From assembly GCF_048541825.1 (NCBI RefSeq), contig NZ_CP183332.1, positions 3,162,001 through 3,226,000 of the forward strand: a DNA stretch of 64,000 nucleotides, read 5' to 3'. The DNA comes from Caulobacter sp048541825 (GTDB lineage Bacteria; Pseudomonadota; Alphaproteobacteria; Caulobacterales; Caulobacteraceae). The notes beneath the pieces were generated by a model. The model was not told the DNA's origin, did not search any database, and saw only the letters and a list, made by a program, of their open reading frames with translations. The translations under genes and the position numbers were made by a program. Below, piece by piece: positions 8,621 through 15,761 of this stretch; the first letter of the stretch is position 1, and the number at the start of each line of letters is the position of its first letter.

Positions 8621-9289
8621 ATGTCCGAGAACCCCGAAAAAGGCGAAACCACCGCCGGCGCTGAGAAAGCCGCCGGTCAACGCGTGATCATCAAGAAATA
8701 CGCCAACCGTCGCCTCTACAACACAGCGTCCAGCTCCTACGTCACCCTCGAACACCTGTCGGACATGGTGAAAGAGGGTATCGACTTCGTGGTCTATGAC
8801 GCCAAGTCTAATGACGACATCACGCGCTCGGTGCTGACCCAGATCATTTTCGAGGAAGAAAACCGCGGCGGCGGCCAGAATCTGCTGCCGGTCCAGTTCC
8901 TCCGCCAACTGATCGGCTTCTACGGCAACTCCATGCAGGCCTTCCTGCCCAGCTATCTTGAGATGTCGCTGGAAAGCTTCACCAAGCAGCAGGAGCGGAT
9001 GCGCACCCAATTTGCCGGCGTTACGCCGGGCCTGACCGCCGCCAAGCTGCCGGTCGGCATCGGCGTCTATGAGGAGCAGGTTCGCCAGAACATGGCCCTG
9101 TTCGACCGGGCGATGAAGATGTTCTCGCCCTTCGCCTATGCCCGGCCAGAAGACGCCGCCGCCGCGGGCTCGTCCGAGTCGGCCGCGATGGCGCCCGCCC
9201 CGCAGCCCAGCGAAGATTCCCTGGCCGACCTCAAGCGCCAGCTGGAAGTCATGCAGCAACAGATCGAGAAACTGGCCACCAAGCCCTGA
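8621..9289 (+). CDS. phaR: Polyhydroxyalkanoate synthesis repressor PhaR
   Basis: 222 residues from ATG 8621; the upstream in-frame extension overlaps the regulatory region. The conserved PhaR N-terminal domain starts with IIKKYANRRLYNTASSSYVTLEHL and continues with DDITRSVLTQIIFEEE; the middle helix carries SYLEMSLESF. The C-terminus is Ala/Pro-rich and ends in a helix (DLKRQLEVMQQQIEKL) that may be a coiled coil. PhaR binds DNA and the surface of PHB granules and represses phasin and its own gene until polymer is made. Divergent from phaAB. Confidence 0.94.
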   Translation: MSENPEKGETTAGAEKAAGQRVIIKKYANRRLYNTASSSYVTLEHLSDMVKEGIDFVVYDAKSNDDITRSVLTQIIFEEENRGGGQNLLPVQFLRQLIGFYGNSMQAFLPSYLEMSLESFTKQQERMRTQFAGVTPGLTAAKLPVGIGVYEEQVRQNMALFDRAMKMFSPFAYARPEDAAAAGSSESAAMAPAPQPSEDSLADLKRQLEVMQQQIEKLATKP

Positions 9290-9304
9290 GGGCCCTGAGG
9301 GCCC
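9290..9304 (+). terminator. Short GGGCCC hairpin after phaR
   Basis: Begins on the base after the phaR stop: GGGCCC, a TGA loop, then GGGCCC, a six-base-pair stem. There is no T-run afterwards, so it is only a weak terminator candidate; it may also be a chance tandem repeat of GAGGGCCCT. Confidence 0.25.
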
Positions 9305-9373
9305 TGCCCTTAAGCCTCCAGAAACCACACCGGAACAGCCGTTCTTAACGGTCAGGGCCCTAGGCTGCTGACC

Positions 9374-9688
9374 ATGACCGGTCCTATCGATCCTATCCGG
9401 CGTTCAAGCCCTTCGCGTCGCGCGCTGACCGTGCGTCAGGATTCCGCCCATGAGGCCGAACCCGAGGATGTCGTGTTCGTGCGCGAGGAACCGCCGGCAT
9501 CGGCGCCGCGCAAGAGCAGCTTTGGCGCGTTCGCGGCCCACCTGATGGGCCAGAGCGGTCAAAAGCGCGGCCTGCGCGGTGGGCAGGAAGTGCTCGACTC
9601 GGCGCGATCGACCTATCTCGGGACGGAATATTCCGGCGAGGCCGACCGCCGTCCCAGGGCGGGCCTGTTGAAAAAGACCGCGATCTAG
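9374..9688 (+). CDS. Small hypothetical protein
   Basis: 104 residues, charged and low in hydrophobic content, likely largely disordered at the N-terminus (Pro/Arg/Glu-rich) with one more ordered block FGAFAAHLMGQSGQKRGLRG followed by GQEVLDSARSTYLGTEYSG. No known domain recognised. The gene lies 84 bp after phaR on the same strand and its stop overlaps the convergent next gene by four bases. Codon use is like that of the neighbours, which supports it as a real gene. Confidence 0.65.
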   Translation: MTGPIDPIRRSSPSRRALTVRQDSAHEAEPEDVVFVREEPPASAPRKSSFGAFAAHLMGQSGQKRGLRGGQEVLDSARSTYLGTEYSGEADRRPRAGLLKKTAI

Positions 9689-10017
9689 GACCCCGGCTTG
9701 CTCAGGCGCGCCTCCAGGGCGGCGACCCGGGCCTCCAGCATGGCGATGCGCCTGTCCCGCGCCTCCAGCGGATCGAGCGGTGGCCGCACACCGGCCCGCA
9801 ACGCCGCCTCAGCCGTCGTCACGCCCAAAAGCTCAGCAAAAGCCGTCAGTTCGCTCCAGCTCAGCTCGCGCTGATCCTTGAACGCCAGCTCCAGCGACGC
9901 CTCGTCCATCTGGGCGACAGCGGCCATGACGGCGCGGCTCAGGCCCCGCTGCGCCAGCCGCGCCTCGTACCAGCCCCGGTCGAAGAACAGCGCCATCAGC
10001 GTTTCGTCCCGCGACAC
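9685..10017 (-). CDS. Small hypothetical protein with C-terminal coiled coil
   Basis: 110 residues from GTG 10017; an ATG at 9996 (MALFFDRGWYE) is an equally possible start. The C-terminal stretch DPLEARDRRIAMLEARVAAL continuing EARLSKPGS has heptad character and should form a short coiled coil. The middle part (LSWSELTAFAELLGVTTAEA) looks helix-turn-helix-like but is too weak to call. No family recognised. It is convergent with the preceding small gene. Confidence 0.6.
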   Translation of the reverse strand: MSRDETLMALFFDRGWYEARLAQRGLSRAVMAAVAQMDEASLELAFKDQRELSWSELTAFAELLGVTTAEAALRAGVRPPLDPLEARDRRIAMLEARVAALEARLSKPGS

Positions 10018-10075
10018 CCGGCTTGGCGCCGGTCTTGCTTAACCGTTGGTGAATTCATCGCCGACGAGTGCTCCC

Positions 10076-10144
10076 ATGCTGACCGCCGCCATCCGCTTTC
10101 TCGACATCGCCGTGGTCACCCTGATCTTCACGGCCCTGACCTAG
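10076..10144 (+). CDS. Possible 22-residue hydrophobic peptide
   Basis: ATG to TAG encodes 22 residues, mostly hydrophobic (MLTAAIRFLDIAVVTLIFTA then LT), long enough to span a membrane once. Only a weak purine-rich sequence (GACGAG) precedes the ATG. It lies in the 407 bp gap 10018-10424, upstream of a second small membrane ORF on the same strand. It could be a genuine small membrane peptide or a chance frame. Confidence 0.25.
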   Translation: MLTAAIRFLDIAVVTLIFTALT

Positions 10145-10253
10145 ATCAGGCAAGCCTTCCGGCTTCCGCCCGTAACGCGGCCTTCACCACGACCGTCGAG
10201 CAAGCCTTAATCGGCGAGCGCTATTCCTCCCGCTCACACCGGGGAGAATTTTC

Positions 10254-10403
10254 GTGCTTCTGACGCTATCGGGCCTGTTTGTCGCGATCCTGCTCGCCAC
10301 GCTCGCCTGGACGTTCGCAGAGCCCTACGTGACCCATTGGCTCGGGATGCGGGCGGCTGAAAAGCGGCGGATCGCGGAGCGCCGGAAACCGACGCCCCAG
10401 TAG
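10254..10403 (+). CDS. Small single-span membrane protein
   Basis: 49 residues from GTG 10254 with a strong ribosome binding site (GGGGAGA, 6-7 bases upstream). The N-terminal half is one transmembrane helix (LLTLSGLFVAILLATLAW), followed by a short loop and a basic tail (AAEKRRIAERRKPTP). The layout is an N-out or signal-anchor type small inner-membrane protein. No homologue is recognised. It is followed after 21 bp by a convergent four-helix membrane protein gene. Confidence 0.5.
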   Translation: MLLTLSGLFVAILLATLAWTFAEPYVTHWLGMRAAEKRRIAERRKPTPQ

Positions 10404-10424
10404 TCGCGCCCCAGTAATCGCGTC

Positions 10425-10850
10425 CTAGCCGTGGTCGCCGAAATCCACATCGCGCCGCGCAGCGACGATGGTGACGATGAAGCCGGCCAGCACGTCCAGC
10501 AGGACCATCACGGTGATCAGGAAGAAGGTCGAGGTCGCGAAGGCGGGGGCCAGCAGGAACTCGATCAGGCACACTATGAACAACACCAGCGACAGCGAGT
10601 GATTGATGATCGCGATCTTGCGGCTGGTGGTGGATTTCAGCAGCTCGACGAACAACACCACCAGCGAGGCGGCCAGCAGCAGATCGCTGAGGCTGACGGC
10701 CCAGTCGACGCGCGAGGTCATGTGGATGGTGAACAGGGTCTCGGTCATGCGCGCATGCGCCTGGGCCGACAAGAACGCCCCCGACAGGGTGAGAGCGATC
10801 AGATTGTAGACCAGCACTGGCAGGGCCAGCAGCGGAACCGCGGCGAACAT
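10425..10850 (-). CDS. Four-helix integral membrane protein of unknown function
   Basis: 141 residues from ATG 10850, which has GAGAGG seven bases upstream. Four hydrophobic segments are visible: residues ~1-25, ~50-70, ~85-105 and ~110-130, with short charged loops (SRVDWAVSLSD, KSTTSRK) and a charged C-terminus RRDVDFGDHG. No conserved domain recognised. Expected in the inner membrane. The following 158 bp (10869-11027) hold one imperfect hairpin (GTGG..CCGCCC-AAAC-GGGCGGCCAC) but no gene. Confidence 0.7.
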   Translation of the reverse strand: MFAAVPLLALPVLVYNLIALTLSGAFLSAQAHARMTETLFTIHMTSRVDWAVSLSDLLLAASLVVLFVELLKSTTSRKIAIINHSLSLVLFIVCLIEFLLAPAFATSTFFLITVMVLLDVLAGFIVTIVAARRDVDFGDHG

Positions 10851-11027
10851 AGACAGCCTCTCCCCCAAGGACTCGCGGCCGTCAGGGTCGCGCTGTTTAC
10901 GGTTAACCGCATTTCCCGGACGGGAGAAGGCGGTTCAACCCTGAAGGGGCTCAAGCCTGCGGCCTGGACCTTTCAAAGTGACGCGTGGCAGCCGCCCAAA
11001 CGGGCGGCCACGTTCGACGATCATGCT

Positions 11028-11765
11028 CTAGGCTTCGTCGACGCCCTGGGGATTGCGCGCCCGGGTCTGCAGCCACATCACGCCCAGCAGATCGCTGACC
11101 GAGGCCTTCAGCCGGCCGAAATTGGTGTATTTCGACACCCCGCTCTCGCGGTGGCGATGGTTCACCGGCTGGAACGCCACCTCATAGCCCTCGCGCAGCA
11201 TCAGGGCCGGGATATAGCGATGGATGTGGTCGAAATAGGGAAGCCGCAGGAAGGCCTCGCGACGGAAGGCCTTCAGCCCGCAGCCGGTGTCGTTGGCCGT
11301 GTCCTTCAACAGGCGCTTGCGCACGCCGTTGCCGAACTTTGAGGCGAAGCGCTTGGCGCTGCTGTCCTGACGCTTGACCCGCTCGCCGCCGACCAGGGCC
11401 AGGGTGGCGGGACCAGCCGCAAGGGCGCGGGCCAGGCGCGGCGCATCGGCCGGATCGTTCTGGCCGTCGCCGTCCAGGGTGACGATGATCGGCCCGCGCG
11501 CCGCCAGTATGCCGCTGCGCACGGCGCGGCTCTGGCCGGAGTTCTTGCGATGGCTCAACACCCGCAGCTGCGGAATCTCGGCCTTCAGGGCCACCAGCAG
11601 GGCGCGGGTGTCATCGCGGCTGGCGTCGTCGATGAAGATGATCTCGTGATTTTCACCGGCGAAGGCGGCCGCGATCTCGCGCGCCAGGGCCGGGGCCGCG
11701 CCGCCCTCGTCGAAGACGGGGACGACAATCGAATAGTCAGGGATTGCGGCGGCTTGAGCAGTCAT
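11028..11765 (-). CDS. Glycosyltransferase family 2, polyprenyl-phosphate (dolichol-phosphate mannosyltransferase-like)
   Basis: 245 residues, GT-A fold. YSIVVPVFDEGG opens the nucleotide-sugar domain, FIDDASRDDT and TLDGDGQNDP (the DxD-type metal site) follow, and RHRESGVSKY near the C-terminus matches the DPM1/ArnC-like group. No C-terminal membrane helices. Such enzymes transfer a sugar from UDP/GDP-sugar to a polyprenyl phosphate carrier at the inner membrane. It is divergent (56 bp) from an ArnT-like GT39 gene, an arrangement fitting donor synthesis plus membrane transfer. Confidence 0.9.
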   Translation of the reverse strand: MTAQAAAIPDYSIVVPVFDEGGAAPALAREIAAAFAGENHEIIFIDDASRDDTRALLVALKAEIPQLRVLSHRKNSGQSRAVRSGILAARGPIIVTLDGDGQNDPADAPRLARALAAGPATLALVGGERVKRQDSSAKRFASKFGNGVRKRLLKDTANDTGCGLKAFRREAFLRLPYFDHIHRYIPALMLREGYEVAFQPVNHRHRESGVSKYTNFGRLKASVSDLLGVMWLQTRARNPQGVDEA

Positions 11766-11821
11766 CGCCCTCTAATACCTGAAAAGTCGCCACACGAAAG
11801 GATCGTGCTATTCCATGCGCC

Positions 11822-13525
11822 ATGACGCTTGAATCTCGCCTGGATGCCTGGAGCCGCGGTTGGCGCGGCCCGCTGTTTGCCGCCCTGCTGGCGTTTATGG
11901 CCGGCCTGCCGGGCCTGCTGGCCATGCCGCCGCTGGATCGCGACGAGTCGCGCTTCGCCCAGGCCACCGCCCAGATGCTGGAAACCGACGACCTGGTGGT
12001 CATCAAGTTCCAGGACCAGCCGCGCTTCAAGAAGCCGGTCGGCATCCACTGGCTGCAGGCGGCGACGGTGTCGCTGGTCTCGGCGCCCGAGGATCGCAGC
12101 ATCTGGGCCTATCGCATCCCGTCCCTGCTGGGCGCGATGCTGGCGGCGGCGGCCTGCGCCTGGGGGGCCGCGGCGCTATTTGACCCGCGCACCGGCCTGC
12201 TGGCCGGGGCCATACTGGGCTCGACCTTCCTGCTGTCCAGCGAAGCCTTCATCGCCAAGACCGACGCGGCCCTATGCGGTTTCACGACCCTGGCCATGGC
12301 GGCCTTGGCCCGGATGTACGCCGACCACCTTGCTGGGCGCGCGCCCAGCCACTGGACCAAGCTGGCCTTCTGGGGCGGCCTGGCCGTCGCGGCCCTGATC
12401 AAGGGTCCGGTGGGGCTGCTGACCGTGATCTTCTCCGCCCTGGCCCTGTGGGCCTGGGACCGCAAGGCGCCGTGGCTGAAGACCCTGGGCTGGGGCTGGG
12501 GCCTGGTGCTGTTCGCCGCCGTGGTGCTGCCCTGGGCGATGATGATCACCGTGGCCACCGACGGCGCGTTCTGGGGCGTGGCCATCGCCGGCGACCTGGC
12601 CCCCAAGATGATCGGCGGTCAGGAAGGCCATTCGGGACCGTTCGGCTATCACACCCTGCTGGCGCCGCTGCTGGTCTATCCGGCGACCTTGCTGCTGCCC
12701 GCCGCCCTGGTGCTGGCCTGGACCGGCCGCGCCGAGCCCGGCGTGCGCTTCGCTGTGTGCTGGCTGGTTCCGACCTGGCTGATGTTCGAGATCCTGCCGA
12801 CCAAGCTGGCCCACTACACCCTGCCGGCCATGGGCGGCATGGCCATGCTGCTGGCCGCCGCCGTGCGCGCGCCGCTGGGCGATCTGGTCCGGCGGATCGG
12901 GGCGGGCCTGACCCTGTTCGTCTCGCTGCTGCTGGCCGCCGTGGCGGTCTATGGCATGAAGGCGTTCGGTCAGGGCGCCGACATCGTCTGGACCGTGCTG
13001 ACCGTGCTGCTGCTGCTGGCCGCCGGCGTCCTGGGGGCGGTGCTGTTGCTGCGCCGGCAATCGGCGCGGGCCCTGGTGATCTCGGGCGGTCTGGGCGTTC
13101 TGGCCCATGCCTGCCTGGTCGGCGGCCTGCTGCCGCATCTGGAGCCGCTGTTCCTGTCCAGGGACATCGCCGACGCCCTCGACAGGGCCAAGCTGTCGCC
13201 CCGGTCCGGCGCGCCGGGCCCCGTGGCCGTGACCGGCTATTCGGAGCCCAGCCTGGTCTTCCTGCTGGGCACCGCCACCGAGCTGACCGATGGCGACAAC
13301 GCCGCCCTGGCCATCGTCCAGGGCCGCCCGGCCGTGGTCGAGGCGCGCGAGGACGCCGTCTTCCGCAAGGCCCTGTCCGCCGCCGGCCTGACGCCGCGCC
13401 CGGTCGCGGTGATCGAGGGTCAGAACTATTCCGATGGCGACGACGAGCGCCTGACCCTCTATCGCGGCGAGCCCCAGACCGACATCGAGGCCGAAACTCA
13501 GCCCGCTCCCGAGGACCGCCCATGA
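11822..13525 (+). CDS. ArnT/PMT-like glycosyltransferase family 39 membrane protein
   Basis: 567 residues with roughly ten to twelve hydrophobic helices in the first 420 residues and a soluble C-terminal domain. The N-terminal LLAMPPLDRDESRFAQATAQ carries the acidic DRDE catalytic element of GT-C transferases, and EDLVVIKFQDQPRFKKPVGI-type sequence (here DDLVVIKFQDQPRFKKPVGI) is typical of the ArnT family. It would move a sugar from a polyprenyl-phosphate donor to lipid A, another lipid or protein on the periplasmic side. It overlaps the HMG-CoA lyase start by ATGA. Confidence 0.9.
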   Translation: MTLESRLDAWSRGWRGPLFAALLAFMAGLPGLLAMPPLDRDESRFAQATAQMLETDDLVVIKFQDQPRFKKPVGIHWLQAATVSLVSAPEDRSIWAYRIPSLLGAMLAAAACAWGAAALFDPRTGLLAGAILGSTFLLSSEAFIAKTDAALCGFTTLAMAALARMYADHLAGRAPSHWTKLAFWGGLAVAALIKGPVGLLTVIFSALALWAWDRKAPWLKTLGWGWGLVLFAAVVLPWAMMITVATDGAFWGVAIAGDLAPKMIGGQEGHSGPFGYHTLLAPLLVYPATLLLPAALVLAWTGRAEPGVRFAVCWLVPTWLMFEILPTKLAHYTLPAMGGMAMLLAAAVRAPLGDLVRRIGAGLTLFVSLLLAAVAVYGMKAFGQGADIVWTVLTVLLLLAAGVLGAVLLLRRQSARALVISGGLGVLAHACLVGGLLPHLEPLFLSRDIADALDRAKLSPRSGAPGPVAVTGYSEPSLVFLLGTATELTDGDNAALAIVQGRPAVVEAREDAVFRKALSAAGLTPRPVAVIEGQNYSDGDDERLTLYRGEPQTDIEAETQPAPEDRP

Positions 13526-14421
13526 GCCGCTTCATCGAGATCGTCGAAGTCGGGCCGCGCGACGGCCTGCAGAACGAGAAGCTGTCGCTGTCGGTCGACG
13601 AGAAGCTCACACTGATCCGCCAGCTGGAAGCCGCCGGCGCCCGACGGATGGAGGTGGTGTCGTTCGTCAATCCAAACCGCGTGCCGCAGATGGCCGGCGC
13701 GGAAGAGATCATGGCGGCGCTGCCCACCGACCTGAAGCATTCCCGGATTGGTCTGGTGCTGAACATGCGCGGCTGGGAGCGCTGCGTGGCGGCCCAGTGC
13801 GACGAGGCCAATGTCGTGGTCTGCGCCACCGACGGTTTCGGGACCCGCAACCAGGGCTCGACCACCCACCAGCAGATCGACACGCTGGCGGGCATTGTCG
13901 AGCGTCAGGCCGTCGAGGGCGGTCCGCCGATCACCGCGACCCTCTCGGTGGCCTTCGGCTGCCCCTTCGATGGCGAGGTGTCGGAGGATCAGGTCGTAGC
14001 CATCATCCGCGAGATCGCCCTGCTCGGGGTTCCCGAAATCGCCATCGCCGACACCATCGGGGTTGCCGATCCCTGGACCGTCCGCAAACGGATCGAGGCC
14101 GTGCGCGCCGCCGCGCCGGACGCCCGCCTGCGCATGCACTTCCACGACACCCGCAACACCGGCCTGGCCAACGCCTACGCCAGTGTCGAGGCCGGGGTCG
14201 ATGTGCTGGACGCCTCGGTCGGCGGGCTGGGCGGCTGTCCGTTCGCGCCCAACGCCACGGGCAATATCGGCACCGAGGATCTGGTCTACATGCTGGAGCG
14301 GGCCGGCTTTGAGACCGGTTATGATCTTGGCGCGTTGATCGCGGTCGGGCGCGCGATCAGCGAGCGTCTGGGCAAGACGCCGGCCTCTTCCCTGGCGCGC
14401 GCTGGAGGTTTCCCCGCATGA
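13522..14421 (+). CDS. Hydroxymethylglutaryl-CoA lyase
   Basis: 299 residues, from the ATG overlapping the GT39 stop. HMGL-like TIM barrel: EVGPRDGLQNE at the N-terminus with the catalytic Arg-Asp, EVVSFVNPNRVPQMA, RMHFHDTRNTGLANA with the metal-binding His pair, and the signature GGLGGCPFAPNATGN with the active-site Cys. It cleaves 3-hydroxy-3-methylglutaryl-CoA to acetyl-CoA and acetoacetate at the end of leucine degradation. Other leucine pathway genes are absent from the window; the tight coupling to an ArnT-like gene is unexpected. Confidence 0.93.
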   Translation: MSRFIEIVEVGPRDGLQNEKLSLSVDEKLTLIRQLEAAGARRMEVVSFVNPNRVPQMAGAEEIMAALPTDLKHSRIGLVLNMRGWERCVAAQCDEANVVVCATDGFGTRNQGSTTHQQIDTLAGIVERQAVEGGPPITATLSVAFGCPFDGEVSEDQVVAIIREIALLGVPEIAIADTIGVADPWTVRKRIEAVRAAAPDARLRMHFHDTRNTGLANAYASVEAGVDVLDASVGGLGGCPFAPNATGNIGTEDLVYMLERAGFETGYDLGALIAVGRAISERLGKTPASSLARAGGFPA

Positions 14422-14789
14422 CCCGTTCCGTTCTCGTCGCCGGCGCCGCCCTGGCTCTGCTGGGCGCCTGCGCCGCCACCCCGCCGGCCCCGGCCGCCGC
14501 CCGCTGCGACGTCACCGTCAAGTTCGGCAGCTATGGCATGGGCATTGATCGCCCGCTGGCCGACAGCCTCGGCGCAGCCGTCACAGCCGACCGCGACATC
14601 GCCCGCGTCGAGCGCAAGCCGTGGGGTCGCGAGGGGGAATACGACCTTTGCCTTCAAGCCAAGGCTGGCCGCGACGCCAAGGCGATCTACGAACGCTACC
14701 GCTCCATGCTGCCCGGCCGGGCCCTGAAGGCGCCGACCTCGATCGAGGGTCCGGAGGGTCTGAGGTACGAGACGATCGCGCCGATGTAG
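14418..14789 (+). CDS. Putative lipoprotein of unknown function
   Basis: 123 residues. The N-terminus MTRSVLVAGAALALLGAC is a lipoprotein signal peptide with lipobox LGAC (Cys18 as acylated residue). The mature part has two further Cys (RCDVTVKFG and YDLCLQAK) that could form a disulphide. No domain recognised. It overlaps HMG-CoA lyase by ATGA, making the third gene of a GT39-HMGL-lipoprotein operon. Confidence 0.7.
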   Translation: MTRSVLVAGAALALLGACAATPPAPAAARCDVTVKFGSYGMGIDRPLADSLGAAVTADRDIARVERKPWGREGEYDLCLQAKAGRDAKAIYERYRSMLPGRALKAPTSIEGPEGLRYETIAPM

Positions 14790-14819
14790 CGGCGGAGCCG
14801 CTGTGCCGGCGAAAGCCGG
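14788..14819. terminator. Two adjacent hairpins between convergent genes
   Basis: AGCGGC-GGA-GCCGCT (14788-14802) overlaps the lipoprotein stop and is followed by CCGGC-GAAA-GCCGG (14806-14819). The second has a stable GNRA tetraloop and resembles dispersed extragenic palindromes. They lie between convergent genes and may act as a bidirectional terminator; there is no T-tract. Confidence 0.4.
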
Positions 14820-14834
14820 GATCAAGCCGACAGC

Positions 14835-15761
14835 CTAGATCGGCCGCCCCGTGATCTTCCACAGCAGCGGACGGCAGACCGACATCAGCATGATGGCCGG
14901 GGCCAGGAACACGGCCAGGGCGTAGCGCTGCAGGGTGTCGGCGCGCTTGATGAAGTAGCGGCTCAGGCCCACGCCCTTGTGGAACTCGACCTTGACCGGG
15001 TGTTCCAGGCTGGTGTGGCCCAGATGCACGACCTGGGCCTTGGGCTGGAAGATCACCTGACCGCCGGCCTGGCGGGCGCGCCAGCACAGGTCGATGTCCT
15101 CGACGTGCAGGAAATAGCCCTCGTCGAAACCGTCCAGCGCCTCGAAATCGGCCCGGCGCAGCGCGAAACAGGCGCCCGAGATGGTCGGCATGGGAACCGG
15201 CGAGCGCGGCAGGGGTTCGGTTTCTCGATGAATCTCGTAGCCCGACAACCCAGCATAGCGACGGGTCAGATGACCAAAGCTGAGCAGGGTCGTGATCGGC
15301 GTCACCTCGCCGCGACGGCCGCCGCGCTGCTCGGAGCCGTCGGTGTTCATCACCCGCGCGCCGACCACGGTCGGGGTGGGCTGGCCGCGGAAGGCGGTCA
15401 CCAGCGCCGCGATGCAACCGGTCTGCATGTTGGCGTCGGGATTGATGAAGATGATGTATTCGCCCTTGGCCGTCGTGGCGCCCAGATTGGCGCCGCGCGC
15501 GAAGCCGACATTGCCGTGGCCCTGCTGGAGCACGACCCGCGGCTCGGTCAGGCCCAGGGCCCGGAGCATCTCGGCGTCGCGCGGGGACGAGCCGTTGTCG
15601 ACGATGACGAACTCGTCGACCAGCGGCTCGTCCAGCACGTGCTTGATGCTTTCGATCAGCGCGCCACCCGTCCGGTACACGACCATCACCACCGAAATGT
15701 TCGGTCTCGCCGGGCGGGCGCCGGCGGCAAGGGTCGTGAAGGAGGGGAGGATGCTGTTCAT
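14835..15761 (-). CDS. Glycosyltransferase family 2, rhamnosyltransferase (WbbL)-like
   Basis: 308 residues. GT-A motifs include SVVMVVYRTGG, FVIVDNGSSPRD, GNVGFARGANLGA and IIFINPDANM (DxD-like NPD), with the acceptor-side FLHVEDIDLCWRARQAGG, which is typical of rhamnosyltransferases that build O-antigen or other cell-surface glycans. The C-terminus has one hydrophobic segment (ALAVFLAPAIMLMSVC). It starts on the last base of the thrS stop (TGATG), so it is coupled to thrS. Confidence 0.88.
   Translation of the reverse strand: MNSILPSFTTLAAGARPARPNISVVMVVYRTGGALIESIKHVLDEPLVDEFVIVDNGSSPRDAEMLRALGLTEPRVVLQQGHGNVGFARGANLGATTAKGEYIIFINPDANMQTGCIAALVTAFRGQPTPTVVGARVMNTDGSEQRGGRRGEVTPITTLLSFGHLTRRYAGLSGYEIHRETEPLPRSPVPMPTISGACFALRRADFEALDGFDEGYFLHVEDIDLCWRARQAGGQVIFQPKAQVVHLGHTSLEHPVKVEFHKGVGLSRYFIKRADTLQRYALAVFLAPAIMLMSVCRPLLWKITGRPI

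Noticed and set aside
12274..13521. Very long open frame before the HMG-CoA lyase start (715-codon frame in total)
   Set aside because: It lies within the ArnT-like gene in another frame, is Arg/Gly/Pro-rich, and only its end from ATG 13522 is a real protein.
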